Notes under the pieces: generated by a model | Database searches by the model: none | Seen by the model: the letters and a program-made list of their open reading frames with translations, nothing else | Told to the model about the DNA's origin: nothing | Assembly (NCBI GenBank): GCA_027943335.1 | Contig: BSBK01006347.1 | Coordinates: 952,001 to 1,016,000, forward strand | Source: Chamaecyparis obtusa | Lineage: Eukaryota; Streptophyta; Pinopsida; Cupressales; Cupressaceae | DNA length: 64,000 nucleotides | Direction of reading: 5' to 3' | Translations under genes and position numbers: made by a program | Shown here: positions 54,841-64,000 of the stretch, piece after piece | How the letters are laid out: every line of letters starts with the position of its first letter | Position numbering within the stretch: the first letter of the stretch is position 1

Positions 54841-56570
54841 AGCGCTGCTATGAATTTTTATCTGAAAGTCAATGGTTTTATGTAGGTGTTTATTAGTCAA
54901 TAGAATTTTTTTTGGATTGGATATTTGTATGAGCTTTTAAGTAAAAAAAAAAAGAAGCTTTTTTCCTACCGAGAAACAATCAACCTGTTTTTGTGCTTGC
55001 TTTTTCTTGGTAGTCATACATGGCTGCAGTCTTCCAATATTTTTATTTTATGTTTAGTGTCCAATATTATCTAGAAATATTAAACAAAACATCTCCTTGT
55101 GACGTAGGGTGTCACTATCACTATTTTCTTAGGCTCTAATTGGAGTAGTATTATTTCTCTATACAAACTTGGGACATATTATTACTAGTGGTATTATGGT
55201 AGTGGTAGTATATGTGTTTTTCATTTTTATATAGCAACTACCAAAATCTTTGAATGATTGCTTTCCTCTCGTGACTTGTGTATAATTGCAAATCTAGTGG
55301 TGTTGTAATAAATATATATGTTATTTTTTTTAGTTCCATGCTCTATATGGAACTCTTTCAAAGGCTTCAATCTTAAACCGTTTTTAATCTTGCTATTTTT
55401 GGCAAATCAAAGTTTAAGGACTTTTCACATTAAGCTTTATTAGATTATGTACTATAAGAAAGTTGTTTGTTTAATGGATATTTTACTATGAGGTGTTTTG
55501 TCTACCTAACATTGGGTGTGCAAAAGGTTTGCAAAAGGATGTCTACCTGCCATTGGGTGTTCAAGAGGCTTGTAAGAAGTGTTTAGTACCTCATACATAT
55601 TTCTAGATAAGAGAGTGAACAAAAAATAGAGGTTTGCTATAATTTTTTAGAGAAGTTGTACATGCAAAGGAGATTGTTAGATACCAACTATGGTAAGCAA
55701 GATAATTAATTTTTATTTTCAAGTAAAAGAAGGCATAGTCAAATATGCAAGCAATCTACATGCCCAAAAAGTTAAAGCTTACAATATCTTCCTCACCTTT
55801 ATCACTATTAAGTTCATGATTCTTCATTACATCTTGATGAAAGAATTTGGATTAACATCTAGGAATTGGCATAAGAAAGTCCTAAATAGTACACTTAACA
55901 CTTTAAAGGTTTGCATGTGCTTGTGTCTAATATAAATTTACCACCGCATTTTTTGGCGATGTGTTTGTTAGTTAAAATTTCTTTGACCAATTGAGGAAAC
56001 ATCTTGTCTACATTTTATACTATGTCCATAGTCTTTACCTTTTTTGTTTTCAATTTTTCTTTTCTAGGATCTCACCTCTTTCTTTCGTGTTGGAAAAATG
56101 CAAAAAATAGAGGGATAAAATTCAAGGAACAAAAAAACAAAATTTATTAGGGTGGGGCATCATGTACTTAACCCAAGCCTATTTTTGTTAAATAGAAATG
56201 GTAACAAAGAGGATTCTAGGGTTTCTCCCTCTTCTTAGAGCTATGAAAAAAGGAGGAAACTATAGACCTAACCAATTGTAGACACCTAAAATTGTCTCGT
56301 TGCCTATGCACGATATGAACACTAATTTTTGTCTTAATCAATTAAATAATCTTAATTATTTAATTGATTTATGTCATTCTCCTAATTTAAAGTTGTATTT
56401 TCCATCCAAAATCAATAATTGAATGATTTTAATTATTTATTTAATTATTTAACATCCACCTCATTATTCTTTTCTCACCTAATTTCATCTAATAATTATT
56501 ATTAATATTAATTAAAAGGTTTTACTATTTAATTAATGTCTTTCCCTAATTTATATTGAATAATTCTTAT
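54841..56570. other. AT-rich non-coding stretch
   Basis: No gene recognised. An 81-codon plus-strand frame at 55690-55935 has no identifiable domain. A short imperfect duplication, (A/G)TCTACCT(A/G)xCATTGGGTGT, occurs at about 55499 and 55540. Confidence 0.4.
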
Positions 56571-56828
56571 TATTTAATTAAACCAACATTTATTGTTCTC
56601 AAAGTGCTCTTCAATTGTTTGCGCTCTGCAAGCTTTTTTGAATTTTGAAATGGTGGTCTTGCCTGGGGAGGGGTCTTCTTGACCCCTCCCCCTTGTTTGG
56701 TGATCCCCCCCTCCGAATTTTTCTACCGGTGATCTCATTGTTGAGCCTACTAGGGTTTTTGGGGCAAGTACTTCGGATTCCCTACTAAAATCTCTCCCCA
56801 AAGTTGATTGGAAAGGTGAGCTTGTGGG

Positions 56829-57540
56829 GGCCCCCAGGGTAGTCTGGAATCCATTTTGGCTGATTTTACTCTCATGGAGGAAGGAATTGAAATCACCCTC
56901 CCAGACTCTGTTGTGGAAAGAACCATGGTAGATTTGAACCTAGCTATCAGGGCTAGTTTTTTCAACTTTCAGTCCACCATTGATATAGTGAGGAAGTGGG
57001 TGGGAACCCAATGGAAACTCAAAGGCACTGCGGTAGTCTCGACAATGCTAGGAGGTCTGTTCCTCTTCAGATTCACTACTTCGAAAGATCTCTCTTTCAT
57101 CCTCTTGGGATCTTGGTTGTATGACAAGCACTTCCTCACTCTTTCTAAGTGGAAGACATGCTTCGATCTATCTGCTGAGCTTTGTAAGGTGGCGTCGGTC
57201 TGGGTCCGGTTACCTGGCCTCCCCCTTGAGTTCTGGGACAAACAAGTCTTCAGGTAGATTGGGAACTCTTTTGGGCATTACATCTCAGCGGATATGGTTA
57301 CTCTGATGAAGTCACACTTGGTACTTGCTAGGTTCTATGTTCCCTACCCAACTTTGCGCTCCTAAAATCCAAACTGGGTCATTGGACTCAGGCCATAATC
57401 TATGCAAATGTCGCTATCTTCTGTCAAACTTGCAACTCAAAAGGCCACATGGTGGTAGACTATAGGGTTCCCCAACAGAAGGAGCTCAAGCTGAAGAGAA
57501 AGTCTATTGTGGATGTGGCTAAGATGGGGGCTTAGTACCA
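56829..57540 (+). pseudogene. LINE ORF1: DUF4283 domain and CCHC knuckle
   Basis: From 56856 the frame shows the DUF4283 series: MEEGIEITLPDSVVE, RKWVGTQWKLKGTAVVS, GGLFLFRFTTSKDLSFIL, GSWLYDKHFLTLSKW, VWVRLPGLPLEFWD. A TAG at 57255-57257 breaks it. A later piece (about 57395-57520) holds FCQTCNSKGHMVVDYR, a zinc knuckle in which the fourth ligand is Tyr instead of Cys. Upstream, 56640-56850 carries the N-terminus in another frame. ORF1 proteins bind LINE RNA. Confidence 0.75.
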
Positions 57541-58153
57541 AACGCCTCTAGGGGATCTAGCCCCATGAAAACCCCCTTCTTTTGACGGTTGATGCCTCAA
57601 CTTCTTCTAGGTTCGCAGATGGAGAAATATCGAATGGTACTACCACCACAGGTGATGGGCTAAAGAGTCTGCTACCTGCGGAACCCCCCTATTTTGATGG
57701 TTGATGACTTGGCTTCTTCTAGACTCGAAGATGGAGAAATATTGTTTGGTACTGCAACCACAAGTGACGAGCTAAAGAGTCGCTACATGAGGTTTCCTTG
57801 GGTGTAGGTGGTATTTTAGGTCACCATCCCTTGGCTCCCTCGATACCTCTATCAGGTTCCCCTTGTGATGAATTAGTTTTTGGGTCGGTTTAGGATGTGC
57901 ACCCCCTACCGAGTGTTCTCTCCCCGGTTGCTATGCCCAACCTTGTCCTTTCACCTAAGGTGTTGGGTATGTCGGTTGATGAGGAGGATGACTGGCAGAC
58001 TTAGAATAAAAAAATAGGAACAAGAAGGTGGATGTTGGCACTGAGGAAAAGCGGGAAGACCTTTTGAAAGGTCCCAGGAGACAAAAAAAATGTTGCAAAG
58101 GAGATTTCTATAGGGAGATAGCTCACCCTCGATCTAAGCCAAAAAGGTAAGAA

Positions 58154-58755
58154 ATGATTTTTCTTTCCTGGAATATTAGGGGCCTCAACAACCCTCATAA
58201 GCAGTATGATATTAGACAATATATTAATAAATACATGATAGACATTCTTTTGTTGCAAGAGGTAAAGATGATTTATTCTAATTTCAAGGTTTTTGTGGGA
58301 GGTTATGACTGAGGTCCCATTTCTTTTGCTTGGAGGTGTCTAGGGTGTCGGGAGGCTTTTCTACCTTGTGGAACCCCTTACATGTTACGGGGAACACTCT
58401 TAGTTTCTTCCAGCGCTACCTTGTAGTTACTTTCAGAAATGAATCTGAACAATGGCACAACTTTAATGTGTATGCCCCCAACACCCCCTAGGAGTAGAGT
58501 GGTGTGAAATGAGCTATCCTCTTATTTCCTCACCCTCTAGAATTATGGTAGTGGGTCACTTCAACTCCCCCTTGTTCCCCTCTTAAAATATTGGGGGTTT
58601 GATGAACTACACTGACAACATTAGCGACTTATCTAGCTTCATCAACAACAATGGCCTCTATGATATGGAACTGTTGGGAAACCCCTTTACTTGGTCCAAT
58701 AACAAGAAGGGCCCTCATCCAGGTCCATCTTGACTACTGTATTCTCAATTGTTGT
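58154..58755 (+). pseudogene. LINE ORF2 endonuclease, N-terminal part
   Basis: ATG at 58154 begins MIFLSWNIRGLNNPHKQ, the start typical of plant L1 ORF2 with the catalytic Asn. ILLLQEVK (catalytic Glu) follows at about 58240. After a TGA near 58309, pieces in other frames show the VVGHFNSP-like block and GLYDMELLGNPFTWSN of the APE-type endonuclease. It would nick DNA to prime reverse transcription; this copy is dead. Confidence 0.75.
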
Positions 58756-61127
<2,372 letters not shown>

Positions 61128-62261
61128 TCATACCTCAAAGTATGGCTTGAGGTGTATCCCATTTATAGGGATAGGTAGAACATCTCCCTCCATGGTAACA
61201 AGCTGAAATGCATTGTGCTCTTTGCATTCAACTATCAGAAATGGACCAGCCCACATATGATCAAACTTGTTATGGTGCCCTGGCCTGCTTTAAAGGACAT
61301 CCCATTTCAAAATCAGATCACCCTCCTTGAATGACCTTGTTGTTGCCTTTTTATCAAACGTACGCTTAGTTTGCAACTGCTAGTACTCCATTGTTTGTAA
61401 CGCTTTCCTCCTTTCCTCCTCCAATTCAATCAATTCAATATATCTTAGACTTAGAGGGTCATCTTTCTCAAACAATAGTAACTGGTCAGCCAACTCAAGT
61501 GAAGGGAATTCAATGGATATAGGTAACCTAGCTTGTTTCCCATAAACTAGAGTATAGGGGGAATTACCAAGTATTTTCTTGGGAGTAATTCTATCCAGCC
61601 ATAAGGCTAATCTCAACTTTGCATGCCAATCCCGCTTGTTCTCCTCCAAGGTCCTTTTGATAATTTTCAATAGATTTTTATTAGTACTTTCATCCAAACC
61701 ATTACCTTGAGGGTAATAATTTGATGAAGTGTTCAAGTAAACACCATTTCTCAAAGCCCATTCAACAATTCTAGCCCCCACAAATGCTAAAGCGTTATTA
61801 GAGATTATCAATTCGGGAACCCCAAACTAGGTGATCAATTCATCATAAAAATTCAGAACAGAACTTTCATTTGCCTCCCTCAATGCTATAGCCTCTATCT
61901 AGCGAGTGAAGTAATCCATGGAAGTTAGGATCCATTTGTGACCAGCGCTGGAATTAGGATTTATGGGCCCCACAAAATCGATACCCCACCTCATAAATGG
62001 CTGTTGAACCAAAATGGGTTGCAAAGGCATGGCGGCCAGCCTTTCTTTTCCTGCAAATAACACACATTGCTTGCATTTCCTTGCCCAAACATGGGCATCC
62101 TTGAAAAAATTGGGCCAATAATACCTAGCCCTCATGATCTTATAAGTTGTTGTCTTAGGTGAAAAGTGGCTAGCTGCTTCATGAAACTGCTCTAAAAGCT
62201 TGCTGGTCTGATTATTATCAATACATCTAAGGAGAACACCATTCATCTCTTTTTTGAACAA
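61128..62261 (-). pseudogene. gypsy integrase
   Basis: The zinc finger is intact (His in FHEAASHFSP, then ARKCKQC). First core Asp is in WGIDFVGP. After a TAG at 61899-61901 the same frame gives IISNNALAF, where the family has a D-N-G motif, so the second catalytic Asp is Asn here. QGNGLDESTNK supplies the Glu. After a stop at 61380-61382 the C-terminal part continues (HMWAGPFLIVECKEHNAFQL, IHLKPYFEV) to TGA 61128-61130. Confidence 0.82.
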
Positions 62262-62373
62262 TACACCATAATTAAAACATAGGGTATAGATTGTAACCTG
62301 AAATATCTTTGCTTGGATTTGTCAACAATGAAGGGCACTCTCCAGTTTGTAAGAAATGGACCATTTCCTACAA

Positions 62374-62586
62374 CTAGCTATTTGTTTGTTCATCTGTAGC
62401 ATTTACATCACCATTAAACATTGATGTTTCATTATCAACAGTTATAACATCATTTACCAGCAAATTTTCTTCTCCATTTTCTAAAATTTTAGATGAGTAA
62501 TCTGCCATATGCTCGCACAACCCTTTACCTCTTACTAATTTGGTGATTTTTATATCAACATCATATTCCATAACCTTAGTTATCCA
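62374..62586 (-). pseudogene. gypsy RNase H to integrase linker
   Basis: The same frame as RT continues after the stop at 62587 with MEYDVDIKITKLVRGKGLCE and MADYSSKILENGEENL, a worn form of the gypsy stretch where 'VAD.LSR' usually occurs. A frameshift lies between here and 62261. Confidence 0.7.
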
Positions 62587-63992
62587 TCATGCACACTTTT
62601 CATTAACATCTTTACTAAGAAATAACTCTTTGATGCTAGGGTGAGAAACCATAAGATGCACCTTATTGTTTGACAGTAAATGTCTAATTTTTTTGAGACT
62701 TTTAATGACTACAAATGCATGTTTCTCAACAAAACTATAACGCTGCTCATAGCCTTCAAGTCCTTTGTTGTAAAAAGCAATAGGCTGCTCATATCCTTCA
62801 TCATTTTTCTGTACTAGAACAGCTGAAATAACATCAATACTCCCATATGCATACAAAATAAAATCCTTAGAAAAATCAAGATTAACTAAGGTTGGAGTTG
62901 ATGATAGAGCCTCTTTCAACAACTGAAAAATTTGTTTACCTTCCTTGGTCCAAGTAAATACTGCATTATTTTTAAGCATTGATGTGAGAGGCTTAAGTAA
63001 AGCAACAATGTCAGGCATGAATCTTCTTACAAAGTTGATTCTACCAATGAAACTTTGTAAACCTTTCTTATGATTGGGTAAGGGTAAATCCAAAATTGCT
63101 TTAACCCTCTCTGAATCAATTCTGATGCCATCCTTTGAAACAATATGGCCCAAAAGCTTTCCCTCATGAACTGAAAAAACACACTTATTGGGATTAAGTG
63201 AAATCCCAAACTCTATGAACCTTTCAAAAACCTACCTTAAATGAGAAAAATGTAAATTAGCAATCTTAGAAAAAATAGTAATGTCATCTAGATACAGAAG
63301 AACCATTTTATACAACAGCCCCTTAAAAGACATATCCATTGCCCTTTGAAACGTGGCACCAGCATTAGATAAGCCAAAAGGCATTCTTTTGTAAGCCATT
63401 GTGCCCCATTTTGTAGTAAAAGTTGTCTTATATTGATCTTCATCCCTAACCAGCACTTGGTTATACCTTGAAAATCCATCTAAAAGTGAAAATCTCTCAG
63501 AACCAGCAACTACTTGTAGAATTTGTTCCATAGAAGGAAGCGGATAATGATCTTTTAAAGAGGCTCTATTAAGATCCTGAAAATCAACACAAGGCCTAAT
63601 CTCCCCATTCTTTTTCCTAATAGGAACAAGATTAGAAACCCAGTTGGTGTGTTTGATTTCATAAATAATACCCCCCTCAATAAGCTTAGTTAGTTCTTTA
63701 AACATCAAAGGTTCTAGCTTTGGATTAAGAGGTCTCTGGTTTTGCTTTACAGGCTTGGCATTAGGAAGCAATTCAATTGTATGTTGGGATAAATTTGGAT
63801 CAAAACCCTTCAAATCTGAATACTCCCAAGAAAAAATATCTGGAAATTCCTTATATAGTTCAATAAATTCAGATTTTTCTTGCTGTGTACAGACCTTACC
63901 AAGCTTAAGGAACTTACCATTAGCCACCGCAAGGTCTTCATAATGATCCTCTTTGACCTGCATACCAGTTTTGTTTTTTCTAAACTCATCAT
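62587..63992 (-). pseudogene. gypsy reverse transcriptase and RNase H
   Basis: One frame runs from the window side to 62587, broken by a TAG at 63232-63234. RVT_1 blocks: LVPIRKKNGEIRPCVDFQDL, HYPLPSMEQIL, FSLLDGFSRYNQV, FTTKWGTMAYKRMPFGLSNA and the catalytic LLYLDD. Normally the first catalytic Asp is in 'LDxxSGY'; here LDGFSRYNQ keeps the Asp. After the stop come GKLLGHIVSKDGI and the RT-linked RNase H-like region (FTWTKEGKQIFQLLKEAL, LYAYGSIDVISAVLVQ). There the usual LxxDAS is YAYGS, so the catalytic Asp appears to be lost. YEQRYSFVEKHAFVVIKSL follows. Confidence 0.85.
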
Positions 63993-64000
63993 CTCTGCTA

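Larger units (their letters stand above)
56600..58755 (+). mobile_element. L1-type LINE remnant, 3' part missing
   Basis: ORF1 (DUF4283 plus zinc knuckle) and the beginning of ORF2 (endonuclease) follow each other in the usual order with many stops and shifts. The homology ends about 200 codons into the endonuclease, at about 58755. No reverse transcriptase, 3' UTR or A tail follows. LINE copies normally lose the 5' end, so loss of the 3' end points to later deletion or another insertion. Confidence 0.75.
61128..64000 (-). mobile_element. Ty3/gypsy retrotransposon pol, decayed, running off the window
   Basis: Reading right to left: reverse transcriptase, RNase H, integrase zinc finger, integrase core and a C-terminal WAGPF-type module, in the gypsy order (RT before integrase). 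Gag, protease and the upstream LTR lie beyond 64000. The pol frame has in-frame stops and at least one shift. No chromodomain was seen after the integrase. LTRs could not be found in the window. Confidence 0.88.

Overview
The window reads as nuclear DNA of a seed plant with a large, repeat-packed genome. A gymnosperm, perhaps a conifer, is my best guess from the density of old nested retroelements and the near absence of genes, but nothing here proves it. Only one intact, recognisable host gene was found: a PLAC8/FW2.2-like cysteine-rich protein on the minus strand (53732-54358). Almost everything else is transposable elements of every main retro-class, their remnants, and tandem or inverted repeats in AT-rich DNA.

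Left third (1-25 kb). AT-rich DNA with diverged duplications comes first, including three repeats carrying ACGTGTC palindromes at 5.87-6.42 kb. Then come a decayed coding stretch (6.9-8.4 kb), a six-unit tandem array of about 141 bp (8.6-9.45 kb) and two long AT microsatellites. At 11.54-15.19 kb lies a 3.6-kb retroposon with perfect 15-bp target-site duplications and a short A tail. It encodes a long protein and an acidic/coiled-coil region but no reverse transcriptase. Degenerate arrays fill 16.6-20.5 kb, and an inverted-repeat (foldback-type) element spans 20.6-23.0 kb.

Middle (25-45 kb). A tRNA-derived SINE (25.17-25.47 kb) is followed by tandem ~364-bp units that carry a 5S rRNA-like segment on the minus strand. 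One unit was split by a Ty1/copia element (25973-39576, TSD CCCCT). That element was in turn split inside its RNase H region by a gag-only non-autonomous LTR element on the minus strand (31998-37774, TSD CATAC). The neighbouring 5S-like units preserve the empty site, so the insertion order can be read directly. A second copy of the SINE lies at 44.8 kb.

45.6-52.6 kb is the most unusual region. A copia-type element with a Met-tRNA primer site and a protease remnant carries a chain of pieces resembling host genes: nucleoporin NUP50, complex I NDUFA9, chaperonin CCT delta, pectin methylesterase and dihydroxy-acid dehydratase. Into it is inserted a second, related element (47823-51914, TSD GTTGG) whose long ORF contains a piece of phospholipid:diacylglycerol acyltransferase (PDAT). 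A solo LTR (48496-49814, TSD GGACT) of the same family as the 31998-37774 element sits inside that one. The two outer elements share a 3' tail, which suggests a family of gene-fragment-capturing retrotransposons.

Right end. The PLAC8-like gene has a 63-bp minisatellite 300-480 bp upstream of its start. A decayed L1-type LINE (about 56.6-58.75 kb; DUF4283/zinc-knuckle ORF1 and the start of the endonuclease) follows, then a third AT microsatellite. A decayed Ty3/gypsy pol on the minus strand (61128 to the window edge) ends the window. Domain and homologue names come from recognising sequence patterns, not from a search.
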